DNA from: a virus
Length of the DNA: 64,000 nucleotides
Strand: one strand, 5' to 3'
Virus record (IMG/VR): IMGVR_UViG_3300027782_004428
Location: 1-64,000 of that record
A model generated the notes under the pieces. It did no database searches, was not told the origin of the DNA, and was given only the letters and a program-made list of their open reading frames with translations. Positions 33,422 to 41,883 of this stretch are shown piece after piece (the first letter of the stretch is position 1; the number at the start of each line of letters is the position of its first letter). The translations under genes were made by a program, and so were the position numbers.

Positions 33422-34216
33422 ATGCCAAAAATATACCGCAGTATTTTTATCAGTGATGTGCATCTTGGCACAAGAGACTGCAAGGCAGAAGAACTAAACA
33501 ATTTTTTAAAGCACAACTCGTGCGATACCCTGTACCTAGTGGGTGACATCATTGACGCCTGGAAGATACAACAAAACCGGTGGCGATGGAAACAAAGCCA
33601 CACCAATGTGGTACGTCGTATACTGGGTCATGCCAAACGCGGCACTCGCGTGGTATTCATAGCAGGCAATCATGATGAATTCCTGCGTCCCATGATACCA
33701 TATGGTTTTAGTTTTGGACTAATAGAGATTCAAAATCAAACTGAACACATTGGTGCAGACGGCCGACATTATCTTGTGGTGCATGGAGACCTGTTTGATG
33801 GTATCACAAGACTGGCACCGTGGATAGCATTTTTAGGAGACCGAGCATATGACTTTATTCTTGCGCTTAATAGCCGATTTAATTGGCTACTGCATCGTTT
33901 TGGTATTGGGTACTTTAGTCTTAGCCAGTACCTTAAAAAGCGAGTAAAGAAGGCTGTAGACTTTATTTTTCACTTTGAAAAAAATCTAGCCAATTACTGT
34001 CGAAAGCGCGGCTACGACGGTGTCATATGCGGACACATACATCACGCAGAAATAAAAGAGATCAACGGCGTGATTTACATGAATGACGGCGATTGGGTTG
34101 AGTCATGCACAGCACTGGTAGAACATCATGACGGTGCTTGGGAGATTGTAACATGGACACGAAAAAATGACCAAGAAGATACTGATAATAACAGACAACT
34201 TACCGGATCAGATTAA
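33422..34216 (+). CDS. PlcP/LpxH-type metallophosphoesterase
   Basis: 264 residues. Motifs: D12-V-H14, G-D43, G-N84-H85-D-E, V-H122-G-D124, and G-H205-I-H207, all intact. This family (COG2908-like) includes LpxH of lipid A synthesis and PlcP, a phospholipase C used by marine and soil bacteria to release diacylglycerol from phospholipids under phosphate limitation. LpxH and PlcP cannot be separated by eye. The next gene is a GT4 glycosyltransferase, as in plcP-agt pairs, which favours PlcP. It overlaps that gene by 50 nt. Confidence 0.85.
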   Translation: MPKIYRSIFISDVHLGTRDCKAEELNNFLKHNSCDTLYLVGDIIDAWKIQQNRWRWKQSHTNVVRRILGHAKRGTRVVFIAGNHDEFLRPMIPYGFSFGLIEIQNQTEHIGADGRHYLVVHGDLFDGITRLAPWIAFLGDRAYDFILALNSRFNWLLHRFGIGYFSLSQYLKKRVKKAVDFIFHFEKNLANYCRKRGYDGVICGHIHHAEIKEINGVIYMNDGDWVESCTALVEHHDGAWEIVTWTRKNDQEDTDNNRQLTGSD

Positions 34217-35177
34217 TGGTGTGGTCACCACTTACAAGAACATTGAGGCTTGTGCGGTACTGGATGGTTATACTGTGGATTATATTGACCCCGGGCGGTT
34301 CCGCTATGTTGATTGTCCTGGCTACAACGAAGTCAAACTTGCCATTCCGCGGGCAATGGGCAAGAAGATCGAAGAGATTGATCCGGATCATATCCACATC
34401 GCCACAGAAGGTCCTCTTGGTCTGTGGGCTAGAAAGTATCTTTCAATATGCGATTATAGGTATAACACCGCTTATCATACTAAGTTTCCTGAAGGTCTAA
34501 AAAAGTTATTTGGTATTCCCGAAGCAGTGACTTGGCCGCTGGTGCGTTGGTTCCACAAGCATTCGGGAAAAGTTCTAACCACAACCGAAACCATGGTACG
34601 TGAATTACAATCACACGGGTTTCGGGGCGAAATTGTTCCGTGGACTCGTGGTGTAGACCGTACAATCTTTAATCCCACTCACAGACAAAAAACTATCAGT
34701 CGCTACATCTTGTGTGTTAGTCGTGTAAGTAAAGAAAAGAATCTTGAAAAGTTTCTTGAGATGGACTATCCAGGTTTCTTAAAAATCATGGTAGGTGATG
34801 GACCCATGCTGGAAACCTATCGTCGGCAGTATCCTGCGGTTCACTTTACAGGATTCAAAACAGGAGTAGATCTAGCCAAATACTATGCCAATGCCGAAGT
34901 ATTTGTGTTTCCTAGCCAGTGGGAAACATTTGGCATTGTAATGATCGAAGCCATGGCTTGCGGCACACCTGTCGCTGCATATCCATGTCAAGGCCCAGAA
35001 GATGTTATTGACGAAGGTGTCACTGGCTGTATGAATGCGGACTTAAAGCAGGCCGTCACTGATTGTTTGTTTTTGAATAGAAATCAAGTATGGTCGGGTA
35101 GTCAACGTTGGTCATGGGATCGTGCCTGGGCGATATTCAGAGACAATCTAATTCCGGCGAAGCCGAGCAAGTCCTAG
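34167..35177 (+). CDS. GT4 glycosyltransferase, Agt-like
   Basis: 336 residues. N-terminal G-V-V-T-T-Y loop and the GT-B C-terminal motif E-x7-E (W-E-T-F-G-I-V-M-I-E) with A-C-G-T-P-V-A. It resembles diacylglycerol glycosyltransferases of the Agt and sulfoquinovosyl-type branch of GT4. With the upstream phosphoesterase it could put glucose or glucuronate on diacylglycerol. The 3' end overlaps the desaturase end by 30 nt on the other strand. Acceptor specificity is inference. Confidence 0.88.
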   Translation: MTKKILIITDNLPDQINGVVTTYKNIEACAVLDGYTVDYIDPGRFRYVDCPGYNEVKLAIPRAMGKKIEEIDPDHIHIATEGPLGLWARKYLSICDYRYNTAYHTKFPEGLKKLFGIPEAVTWPLVRWFHKHSGKVLTTTETMVRELQSHGFRGEIVPWTRGVDRTIFNPTHRQKTISRYILCVSRVSKEKNLEKFLEMDYPGFLKIMVGDGPMLETYRRQYPAVHFTGFKTGVDLAKYYANAEVFVFPSQWETFGIVMIEAMACGTPVAAYPCQGPEDVIDEGVTGCMNADLKQAVTDCLFLNRNQVWSGSQRWSWDRAWAIFRDNLIPAKPSKS

Positions 35178-35855
35178 TGTTCTGAACAGGCTGAGCCACA
35201 TCCAGCCTATATCAAATTCATACCAGTTCTTAGAGAGGCGGGCACTCGCTGGGTCCAAGTGGTGGTTGTTGTGCAACTCTTCACCGCCAATAACAATACC
35301 CCAAGGCACAATATTACGACTATGATCTTTAGTTTTGCCATTTCTATATCCAATCCAATGTCCAACGCCGTTTATGACTCCGGCTGCCCAGAAAGGTATC
35401 CATATCATCTGGATGCCCCAGATTACCGGACCCCACCATCCAAACACCAAGACGTCTAGCACAAAGAGAATGCCAATGCCAAGTCTAGAGTAAGGCTGGT
35501 ATACGTGAAGCTCCATCCAATCAGCAGGAGTACCACGACCGTATGTATCAACCATAGTTTTATCTTTTGATGCCGCATGATATAGTACTGCCCCTTTAAA
35601 TAATACCTGCCATATACCGTACACATGAGGGGTATGCGGATCACCTTCCACATCACTGTATCTGTGATGCTTGCGATGTATGGCCACCCATTGCTTGGTT
35701 ACCATGCCTGTGGTCAGCCATAACCAAAATCTCATGAAATGTTCAAGTGCAGGATGAAACTCTATGCCCTTGTGGGCCTGGCCACGATGCAAATACAAAG
35801 TGACACAGACGATGGTAATGTGTGTCATTACCAATGTTGCTATTAATTCTATCAT
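35148..35855 (-). CDS. fatty-acid (acyl-lipid/acyl-CoA) desaturase
   Basis: 235 residues, membrane di-iron desaturase. All three His boxes are present: H23-R-G-Q-A-H28, H60-R-K-H-H64, and H195-N-N-H-H199. Hydrophobic helices lie between them. Enzymes of this group introduce double bonds, usually delta-9. No ferredoxin is nearby, so host electron donors would be needed. It converges on the glycosyltransferase gene and starts 4 nt after a TTAAATAC box. Confidence 0.93.
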   Translation of the reverse strand: MIELIATLVMTHITIVCVTLYLHRGQAHKGIEFHPALEHFMRFWLWLTTGMVTKQWVAIHRKHHRYSDVEGDPHTPHVYGIWQVLFKGAVLYHAASKDKTMVDTYGRGTPADWMELHVYQPYSRLGIGILFVLDVLVFGWWGPVIWGIQMIWIPFWAAGVINGVGHWIGYRNGKTKDHSRNIVPWGIVIGGEELHNNHHLDPASARLSKNWYEFDIGWMWLSLFRTLGLARLRRN

Positions 35856-35859
35856 TGTG

Positions 35860-35867
35860 TATTTAAC
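35860..35867 (-). promoter_or_regulatory. late-type promoter box for the desaturase
   Basis: Minus-strand TTAAATAC ends 4 nt before the ATG at 35855, just after the terminator of the upstream gene. Confidence 0.45.
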
Positions 35868-35888
35868 GAAAAAGCCCCTCTCGGGGCT
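35866..35888 (-). terminator. Rho-independent terminator (minus strand)
   Basis: AGCCCC/GGGGCT stem with a 4-nt loop, followed by TTTTT on the minus strand. Confidence 0.85.
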
Positions 35889-35891
35889 GAT

Positions 35892-36143
35892 TTATTTTGC
35901 AGGGGGTTTCCGTACTCGGGGCTTCTTGGCCGCCACTGCTGGTTTCGCAACAGGTGCTGCTTTGGGACGAGCCGGTGCTCTTGGCTTTTTGGCAGGAGCA
36001 GTTGTGGCCACTGGAACGGGTTCCGGAGCAATTTCACTTGCCTTGGGAAACGGCCAATCAGTGCTGGGTGCCTCAACTTTGTACGGTGCTGAAGTATCTG
36101 GGTGTTTTGGTTTGGCAAAAAAGCCTTTTAAAAATCGTAGCAT
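35892..36143 (-). CDS. small basic protein with Ala/Pro/Lys tail
   Basis: 83 residues. N-terminus M-L-R-F-L-K-G-F-F-A, then a disordered linker and a C-terminal tail with repeated P-x-A-K/P-R-x-x-K units like histone H1. DNA or RNA binding is possible. GGAGAA ribosome site, with its own terminator downstream. A TAAATA box lies at 36162-36167. Confidence 0.65.
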   Translation of the reverse strand: MLRFLKGFFAKPKHPDTSAPYKVEAPSTDWPFPKASEIAPEPVPVATTAPAKKPRAPARPKAAPVAKPAVAAKKPRVRKPPAK

Positions 36144-36161
36144 AATGTTCTCCTGTATAGT

Positions 36162-36167
36162 TATTTA
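36162..36167 (-). promoter_or_regulatory. late-type promoter box (minus strand)
   Basis: Minus-strand TAAATA about 18 nt before the ATG at 36143, with a GGAGAA site between. Confidence 0.35.
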
Positions 36168-36194
36168 TTAGTGATAGCTCACTAGAGAAATGTG

Positions 36195-36258
36195 TTGCAT
36201 TGCAACATCATTGTCATATATAATAGTACATAGGACGCTGGATAGGCCGGGTCCTATG
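36195..36258 (+). promoter_or_regulatory. promoter and leader hairpin of the phasin-like gene
   Basis: TATAAT 36219-36224 with TTGCAT 36195-36200 as a weak -35 (18 bp). The leader has an 8-bp stem, CATAGGAC (36229-36236) / GTCCTATG (36251-36258). Confidence 0.55.
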
Positions 36259-36285
36259 GCAACTTGCTTAATTAAGGAGAACATT

Positions 36286-36564
36286 ATGTTTACAGCAGAC
36301 GCATTCATCGACACCGTTCAAACCGGTAAAAAAACTTTCGTTAACACATTCGTCACAAACGAAACCGCCAAAGAAGCAATGATCAAGTTCATTGATTCAC
36401 AAGCAGAGTACACCAAAAAGGCCGCCAAGGTTGGCATGGATGCATTCACCACAGTCACAAGCGAAGCTGTTAAGGCCGCTCAAGAAGCTACCAAATTTGA
36501 CTATGTGAAATTTGGCGAAGGCATCATGAAGGCTTACACAGCCCAAACAGCCAAAGCAAAGTAA
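36286..36564 (+). CDS. phasin-like protein
   Basis: 92 residues from ATG 36286 with AAGGAGA. An amphipathic, Ala/Lys/Thr-rich helix throughout, with F-x-x-N-x-x-A-K-E-A and Y-T-K-K-A-A spaced as in phasins, the surface proteins of polyhydroxyalkanoate granules. The match is by pattern only; other helical small proteins could look similar. It has its own promoter, hairpin leader and terminator, so probably high expression. Confidence 0.65.
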   Translation: MFTADAFIDTVQTGKKTFVNTFVTNETAKEAMIKFIDSQAEYTKKAAKVGMDAFTTVTSEAVKAAQEATKFDYVKFGEGIMKAYTAQTAKAK

Positions 36565-36585
36565 TACTCAAGTACTACCAAAAAA

Positions 36586-36608
36586 GCCCCAAAATCTGGG
36601 GTTTTTTT
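36586..36608 (+). terminator. Rho-independent terminator
   Basis: AGCCCC ... GGGGT stem with a 7-nt loop, followed by seven T. Confidence 0.85.
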
Positions 36609-36610
36609 AT

Positions 36611-36641
36611 GGTTGACCAATAAATGCCCAAATGCTATAAT
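36611..36641 (+). promoter_or_regulatory. sigma70-type phage promoter (GGTTGACC class)
   Basis: TTGACC 36613-36618 and TATAAT 36636-36641, 17-bp spacer; leader ends AAAAAGGAG. Confidence 0.9.
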
Positions 36642-36671
36642 ATACACATAAACAGCAAAAAGGAGCCAGAT

Positions 36672-36935
36672 ATGAAAGCACTACAAGCCTACATTGATCG
36701 TCAAAATAAGTGGAATGTAATTTTTAAAGGTCGTCAATATGAGATTGATACTTTTGAAGGTCGCAAGCAAGTGGCTCAAATGATTGATGCCGCACTGAGT
36801 CCTGAAAATTTGACCTGCGATGGTGAACTACCCCGTAGTCAGGTGCAAGCCCGTTATCGTGAATTGACTGCCGCGGCAAAGGATCTGATTAAGATGGATC
36901 CAAGGGTTGCCCAGTATATGTACGAGTTTGGTTGA
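36672..36935 (+). CDS. small helical protein, unknown
   Basis: 87 residues from ATG 36672. Begins with a helix containing Y-I-D-R-Q-N-K-W, then E-I-D-T-F-E-G-R. Its TGA stop lies within the -35 box of the next promoter. No function recognised. Confidence 0.7.
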   Translation: MKALQAYIDRQNKWNVIFKGRQYEIDTFEGRKQVAQMIDAALSPENLTCDGELPRSQVQARYRELTAAAKDLIKMDPRVAQYMYEFG

Positions 36936-36960
36936 CCAATAAATCCCAATTTGCTATAAT
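36930..36960 (+). promoter_or_regulatory. sigma70-type promoter, near-leaderless
   Basis: TTGACC 36932-36937 and TATAAT 36955-36960, 17-bp spacer. ATG 36970 is 9 nt past the -10 box. Confidence 0.9.
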
Positions 36961-36969
36961 TACACTATT

Positions 36970-37119
36970 ATGAAGCCCATACATTTCACACTAGCACCCG
37001 TAAAGGAACGTCGTCATCGAGCTCTGTTCGATTCGGCTCTGCCGTTCCGCGGTCGTGTGGAACGTCCCAAGACTGAGTACCGGCGCAAGCCCAAGCACAA
37101 AAATCAAGGTGAAGAATGA
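36970..37119 (+). CDS. 49-residue basic protein
   Basis: ATG 36970, stop TGA 37117-37119 overlapping the next ATG. Rich in Arg/Lys/Pro (R-R-H-R, R-R-K-P-K-H-K). It follows a near-leaderless promoter. Possibly nucleic-acid binding; function unknown. Confidence 0.6.
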   Translation: MKPIHFTLAPVKERRHRALFDSALPFRGRVERPKTEYRRKPKHKNQGEE

Positions 37120-37361
37120 AACTGGTTATACCTCTGTTGCTGTCACTGTTGGTAGGCTGTGCTTCACAATCTAGTACACCACCAGCGTCAGTTGCGGCCA
37201 TGCCCAATGACTGTGCCAATCGACAAGCAATTATCAATTGGCTAGAAACTCAATCCGCAATTCCTCGACAGGCCTTTGAAAGTGAAAAACACTATGAACA
37301 AACACGCTCGCAGATTCGTCACCGCTTGTGGCATGTGCGTTATAACTGTCAGCCTGTCTAG
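37116..37361 (+). CDS. small lipoprotein
   Basis: 81 residues with a signal peptide and a good lipobox L12-V-G-C15. The mature part is polar and short with two further Cys. Likely anchored in the envelope. First of three consecutive envelope proteins. Function unknown; possible superinfection or lysis role. Confidence 0.75.
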   Translation: MKLVIPLLLSLLVGCASQSSTPPASVAAMPNDCANRQAIINWLETQSAIPRQAFESEKHYEQTRSQIRHRLWHVRYNCQPV

Positions 37362-37617
37362 TGGTTGTGCCACTCACCCAGATGCCACCCGCATACCCAT
37401 GGCCACAATAGATCTTAACCACTTTCAAGTTGACTGTAGGGTCAAAGATCAGCAGGTGGCCATGTTGCAAGCCATGCGTCAAACACCCAACGAACAATTT
37501 GGCAGTCGCATGCGAGCCATGAATCCTTTTGTTTGGACCAGCGACCATGATGTGGCATTTAACAATCCCAACAAATACATCAACTATCATCTCAACAATT
37601 TGAGGTATTGCCCATGA
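37294..37617 (+). CDS. probable lipoprotein
   Basis: 107 residues from ATG 37294 (TTG 37276 also in frame). A hydrophobic N-terminus leads to S-S-G-C25, a weaker lipobox, then a Pro/Asn-rich mature part. It overlaps the previous gene by 68 nt and the next by 4. Confidence 0.65.
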   Translation: MNKHARRFVTACGMCVITVSLSSGCATHPDATRIPMATIDLNHFQVDCRVKDQQVAMLQAMRQTPNEQFGSRMRAMNPFVWTSDHDVAFNNPNKYINYHLNNLRYCP

Positions 37618-38174
37618 AACGACTTCTACTTGCCGCACTGATACCTGCCAGTGTCATGGCAACTGAGTGTGTGCTGAATGATCGAACTGTGACAGCCAGT
37701 GCCGCGCAAATTGAAGAACGATCTGGTCTACGTCAAGAGGTCGTAACAGCACCAGATGGTGCTCGTAGATGCATTGCAAGTTTCAAAGCCAGAATTGGCG
37801 CCTCGTGGTATTGGACACAAGGACAATATGACTGGACAGATGGTCGTCCCCGGGCAGAAGCCTGTGCAGTGGCAGTGGCCCGAGCAGAAGATGCAGTCAA
37901 AACACAAGTTGAACCCACTCATGTTCGCAGTGAAAAGGTTATGATTTGTACAGACCAAAAAGATTTAGAGTTGCTTCGCAGTACCAATCCAGGTAGTGTG
38001 GGACGACTACACCAATTCCGACCTCATCCAGATTTTCCAAAGAGATTCTGGCATAATGGTGCCCAGTGCAAATTCTTTTTGGATAGTGCATTTCGGAATC
38101 AAGACGTTTATACCTATCAGGGTGTGATATGTCTGGTCCAAAAGGATCAATGGGTAGTGGTTGACAAGTTTTGA
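37614..38174 (+). CDS. exported protein, unknown
   Basis: 186 residues with a clear signal peptide (about 1-18, S-V-M-A-T). Mature part has Cys pairs and a W-Y-W-T-Q-G-Q-Y segment, and ends V-V-V-D-K-F. Soluble periplasmic protein without a known motif. Its final codons run into the next promoter. Confidence 0.75.
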   Translation: MKRLLLAALIPASVMATECVLNDRTVTASAAQIEERSGLRQEVVTAPDGARRCIASFKARIGASWYWTQGQYDWTDGRPRAEACAVAVARAEDAVKTQVEPTHVRSEKVMICTDQKDLELLRSTNPGSVGRLHQFRPHPDFPKRFWHNGAQCKFFLDSAFRNQDVYTYQGVICLVQKDQWVVVDKF

Positions 38175-38189
38175 CCATTTGTGTATAAT
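38161..38189 (+). promoter_or_regulatory. sigma70-type promoter
   Basis: TTGACA 38161-38166 and TATAAT 38184-38189, 17-bp spacer. The -35 box is inside the last codons of the previous gene. Confidence 0.85.
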
Positions 38190-38223
38190 AGAAGTATCGT
38201 GTAACTAACCTGAAAGGTTTTGT

Positions 38224-39039
38224 ATGTTAATCAAACGTTTATCCGTGTTAGCAGTAGCCACAAGTCTTGTGGCATGTGCAAGCACCACGGCACCAAAAGC
38301 CGAAACTGCGACTCCCACTCCGGTGGCTCGTGTGGTTGAAATAGCGCCGCAAGTGGTCCCTGTGCATGCTTATGCAATGCCGGCTCGCCAGGCTCGTGTG
38401 GTGCCACAAGCACCTGAGTGGTATGTCCGCATGCCAGAAGACACCGCAGACATGACATTTGCTGTGGGTACTGCAACATCAACAGATGAGCAGATGGCGT
38501 ACGACAAAGCACGTATGGCCGCAGAGCGCAAACTAGTTGAACAAATGTATGCTAGAATCACCACACAGACCAACAGCTTCAAGGCTGATCGTGGTAGTGC
38601 TACAATTGAAAACTACCAGCAAGTCACACGCAAAAATGCACGTGGCGAACTGAGTGGCGCCCAACGTGTGGATAGTCAAGTCACACATGATGGACAATCC
38701 TACAAGGTCTATGTACTATTGCGACTGCCAGTAGGTGCCAGCAACACAATGCAAACACGTCGTGATCAACAACGTATGCAACGTGAAGGGGAAACCCGTG
38801 GTCGTGCCGCAGAGCGTGACATGGACACAAACGAAGCACGTGACGCACGAATTGAACAAGAAAATACTCGTTCACTTGAACGCAGTCTTGAACCCCAGAG
38901 CCGAGTTACCCCTGTAACTGTACCTACCACTTCGGGAGAACTTAAACTACTGGATGTTGACAACGCTGAATATCGGCAAAAACGAGCAGAAGCACTACAA
39001 AAACCAGGTGCTGTAGTAGGACAGACAGTAGTTAGATAA
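38224..39039 (+). CDS. LPP20-type outer-membrane lipoprotein
   Basis: 271 residues. Signal peptide with lipobox L-V-A-C18, a Pro/Ala linker, then an LPP20-like domain (P-E-W-Y near residue 66, then A-Y-D-K-A-R and E-R-K-L). The C-terminal third is a charged Arg/Glu-rich helix. LPP20 proteins are envelope lipoproteins of poorly known function. A host-like origin is plausible. AAAGG ribosome site. Confidence 0.8.
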   Translation: MLIKRLSVLAVATSLVACASTTAPKAETATPTPVARVVEIAPQVVPVHAYAMPARQARVVPQAPEWYVRMPEDTADMTFAVGTATSTDEQMAYDKARMAAERKLVEQMYARITTQTNSFKADRGSATIENYQQVTRKNARGELSGAQRVDSQVTHDGQSYKVYVLLRLPVGASNTMQTRRDQQRMQREGETRGRAAERDMDTNEARDARIEQENTRSLERSLEPQSRVTPVTVPTTSGELKLLDVDNAEYRQKRAEALQKPGAVVGQTVVR

Positions 39040-39053
39040 GTCCAAAAACGGCG

Positions 39054-39084
39054 TATAAATACAAGCGGTGTTACCACACCGCTT
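39054..39084 (+). promoter_or_regulatory. perfect late-type promoter and hairpin leader
   Basis: TATAAATA 39054-39061 is identical to the T4 late consensus. A 9-bp hairpin, AAGCGGTGT/ACACCGCTT with loop TACC, follows at 39063-39084, right at the expected 5' end. Confidence 0.6.
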
Positions 39085-39097
39085 TCTTCACTTTAAA

Positions 39098-39673
39098 ATG
39101 ACCACCGAAACCACACAAACAATTGAGCAGACCCACACCCAAGCCTTGGCCGATGCAGGAATGTATGTTTTTATGGGGGAAGTTGATCGCGACAACATCA
39201 AACCCATAATTGAATGGATCCTGCACGAGAACTTTGTGGCCAAGAGAAAACGCAAAGAACTCTTGTTGATGATTTGCTCCGAAGGCGGAGACATGAGTTC
39301 TGCATTTGCCTTGATTGATGTCATGCGCAGTTCTGTCATTCCTATCAAAGCTGTGGGACTGGGGCAAATTGCCAGTGCCGGATTGTTGATCTTTTTGGCA
39401 GGAACACCGGGTCGTAGAACGCTTACTCCAAACACAAGTATTATGAGTCACCAATATGCCTGGGGCAGTGATGGCAAGCATCACGAGCTGTTGGCCACAA
39501 TCAAAGAGTTTGAGCTAACACAAACCCGTATGGTACAGCACTACATAGATTGTACAGGTCTAAACGAAGAACAAATCAAACAACACCTGTTGCCACCGCA
39601 TGATGTTTATTTGGGTGCGGATGATGCCTTGCGGTTGGGCATCTGCGACCATATCAGCCAACTGTCTCGTTAG
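39098..39673 (+). CDS. ClpP-like protease subunit
   Basis: 191 residues, ATG 39098. Serine-protease triad in ClpP positions: S93 (I-A-S-A-G), H118 (M-S-H-Q), D169 (P-H-D-V-Y). Overall divergent from the canonical ClpP at 41290, for example I-C-S-E-G-G in place of I-N-S-P-G-G. It may form mixed rings with it, like ClpP/ClpR pairs, or have its own partner. Its end overlaps the convergent gene by 4 nt. Confidence 0.88.
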   Translation: MTTETTQTIEQTHTQALADAGMYVFMGEVDRDNIKPIIEWILHENFVAKRKRKELLLMICSEGGDMSSAFALIDVMRSSVIPIKAVGLGQIASAGLLIFLAGTPGRRTLTPNTSIMSHQYAWGSDGKHHELLATIKEFELTQTRMVQHYIDCTGLNEEQIKQHLLPPHDVYLGADDALRLGICDHISQLSR

Positions 39674-41238
39674 CCCTTTTTCTTACGTCCCAGCGTCTTT
39701 TCGTCAAAGTCGGGCTCTTGACTTTGTCTGGATGCTCGAGCACCCGGACCAGACAGTCTAGGTTCCTGACCTACCTGATCAAGTTTTGCATTTTCAGCAT
39801 CAGTATCGCCTACCGCAGTAACGTCCACATCAGTATCTTTGTCACCACCGCCATTGTAACTAAAACTCACACGACCAATAATACCTGTGGCTGAATAACA
39901 CTTGGTAGCATCCAGTCCCACAGTGCCCTTAAAGTCTGGTGGGTATTTGCTGGTAAACCCAGTGACAGTATAATTGCCGGCTTTTTCTGACCCGTTTAGA
40001 TGTAACTGAATAATAGGACTAGAGTTCAAAAACTTCAAACATGCTTTGCCAAACTTTGGGTCCTGGTTGATGTTTTTAGATACTCGTCGAGCCAAAGCAG
40101 CCAATGCATGGTACCCTGTGTTGTAACGGGGATTATCTGTTTTGGCATTGATGTCGCCCATGAGATCTAGGATAGCCGGATTGGTAGGTGTGGCATTGGT
40201 TTTAACCAATTGCTTGATTTCTGCTCCGGTTTCCTGATCAATGATGCCTTGCTCTACGCCATACACAATGGGAAAATCTAGTGAGCTTAACTGACCAACA
40301 CGTTCAATAACTTCTACCTGGTCTGCGTATTCTGTTAGCAATTCTGTCATGTCTTTTTGTCTTGCAGTTTTGACACCGTCTGAAATGTTCTTAACTGAGG
40401 CACTGGCACCTTTTTCGCCTTTGCTAGAGATACCAATCTCAACACCGCCTGGATGCAACAAGTAACTATCAACCAGGAGATTGTTTTTACCAGCTGGGAA
40501 ATTAATTGCGCTTCCATCATAGGTACCGTCTTCGCCAAGTATATCTTTACGTGCGGCCTCGGCACCCACGCCCATGTTCATACCTTGTATCAAAGCAATA
40601 GGCCCAATAGTTTCACCGAGATCATCACGCACAGCAGTGACCATGTCGCCCATGTTTTCAAACCTGGGCAATTGACCAGCCAGCAACTGATCCATACCTG
40701 GGCGTACTTTGTCAATGCTGGACATTTGATCGGGTGTTATTCCTGGTCGAGTGCCCATAGCGGCCACAGTATCTGCTGGTGTAGCAAAGATTGAATTTTC
40801 GGGAAATAAATCTGCTGGTTTGAGTTTGTAGTAGGAACCTTTTAAACTTACCGCTTTGTTTAACTGCCAGCCGCCAGGCAACTCAGAGTTTTTCCAGAAA
40901 CCTGCCATGTCAGGTTTGATCTCGCTGAAAAATCTACCAAAATATGTTTTTTGGCCTGCCGCAGGACCGTTAAATGTTAAAATAGCAAAGGCCTTGCTGG
41001 CTTGTGTAGGTTTGTTACTCCAGGTAATACTGGGATATTGGTTGAACAAATCTGCACCTGTTTGCGACATTTCATCATAGTTGGCATAGGCACCTGGCAT
41101 GCCAGGAAAGTAATCAACCTTGTCAAATACAATTTCGGCGGTGGGATTATCTTTGGATCCTTGAAAAAACGAGTCGCCCTGATCACGATACAACAATCCG
41201 CGACTTTTTTCCATGATAATATTGATAAGATCTCTCAT
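39670..41238 (-). CDS. large phage protein of unknown function
   Basis: 522 residues from the ATG at 41238 (an upstream in-frame TTG at 41250 is possible). Contains [20 protein letters not shown] near residue 270, a stretch reminiscent of a nuclease-like or virion core, and a disordered Pro/Ser/Arg-rich C-terminal tail. Not assigned. It lies between the two clpP genes on the opposite strand. Confidence 0.6.
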   Translation of the reverse strand: MRDLINIIMEKSRGLLYRDQGDSFFQGSKDNPTAEIVFDKVDYFPGMPGAYANYDEMSQTGADLFNQYPSITWSNKPTQASKAFAILTFNGPAAGQKTYFGRFFSEIKPDMAGFWKNSELPGGWQLNKAVSLKGSYYKLKPADLFPENSIFATPADTVAAMGTRPGITPDQMSSIDKVRPGMDQLLAGQLPRFENMGDMVTAVRDDLGETIGPIALIQGMNMGVGAEAARKDILGEDGTYDGSAINFPAGKNNLLVDSYLLHPGGVEIGISSKGEKGASASVKNISDGVKTARQKDMTELLTEYADQVEVIERVGQLSSLDFPIVYGVEQGIIDQETGAEIKQLVKTNATPTNPAILDLMGDINAKTDNPRYNTGYHALAALARRVSKNINQDPKFGKACLKFLNSSPIIQLHLNGSEKAGNYTVTGFTSKYPPDFKGTVGLDATKCYSATGIIGRVSFSYNGGGDKDTDVDVTAVGDTDAENAKLDQVGQEPRLSGPGARASRQSQEPDFDEKTLGRKKKG

Positions 41239-41266
41239 TGCGTTTTCCAAATAATTATGTTATACT
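41238..41266 (+). promoter_or_regulatory. sigma70-type promoter for clpP
   Basis: TTGCGT 41238-41243 and TATACT 41261-41266, 17-bp spacer, overlapping the start of the opposite gene. Confidence 0.6.
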
Positions 41267-41289
41267 TATGCTTTCAACAAGGAGACCCT

Positions 41290-41883
41290 ATGCCAAATCT
41301 AGTACCAATCGTGCTTGAACAAACCTCAAAAGGTGAACGCAGTTATGACATCTACAGCCGATTGCTAAAGGATCGTGTGATCATGCTGGACACAGAAGTT
41401 TCAGAACACACTGCCAGTTTGCTGGTAGCACAAATGTTGTTTTTGGAAAGTGACAATCCAGACAAAGATATTTCCTTATACATCAACTCACCTGGAGGAT
41501 CAGTCACAGCAGGCATGGCCATCTATGATACCATGCAGTTTATTAAATGTGATGTACAGACCATTGTGATGGGACAGGCCTGCAGCATGGGAAGTCTGCT
41601 AAGTACAGCAGGAGCCGCAGGCAAACGTATGATCCTGCCCCATGCCCGACACATGATTCACCAACCATCAGGTGGTGCTCATGGACAAGCCACAGACATC
41701 CAAATCCAAGCACGTGAAATTCAAAAGATGAAAGAATATCTGACCACGATCTATGTCAAGCACAACTCAGCGGGTAAAACCTTTGAGCAGTTGAGTGCAG
41801 ACATGGAACGTGATTTCTTTATGAGTGCTCAAGAAGCCCTGGACTACGGACTAGTGGACAAGATACTTGACCGCCGTGCCTAA
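41290..41883 (+). CDS. clpP: ClpP protease subunit
   Basis: 197 residues, standard ClpP length. Triad S99 (G-Q-A-C-S-M-G-S), H124 (M-I-H-Q-P) and an acidic residue near D171-D175 (M-E-R-D-F-F); I-N-S-P-G-G motif at 65-70. Start at ATG 41290 with AAGGAG; an upstream in-frame extension is noncoding leader. It should pair with ClpX (23893). Two clpP genes plus clpX and clpS form a nearly complete protease set. Confidence 0.96.
   Translation: MPNLVPIVLEQTSKGERSYDIYSRLLKDRVIMLDTEVSEHTASLLVAQMLFLESDNPDKDISLYINSPGGSVTAGMAIYDTMQFIKCDVQTIVMGQACSMGSLLSTAGAAGKRMILPHARHMIHQPSGGAHGQATDIQIQAREIQKMKEYLTTIYVKHNSAGKTFEQLSADMERDFFMSAQEALDYGLVDKILDRRA

Noticed and set aside
37294-37361. Frameshift between the two overlapping lipoprotein genes
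   Set aside because: Each ORF has its own start and lipoprotein signal, so two genes are simpler than one broken gene.
41002-41289. Upstream in-frame extension of clpP
   Set aside because: The frame stays open but the ClpP homology and ribosome site start at 41290, and a promoter lies at 41238-41266.
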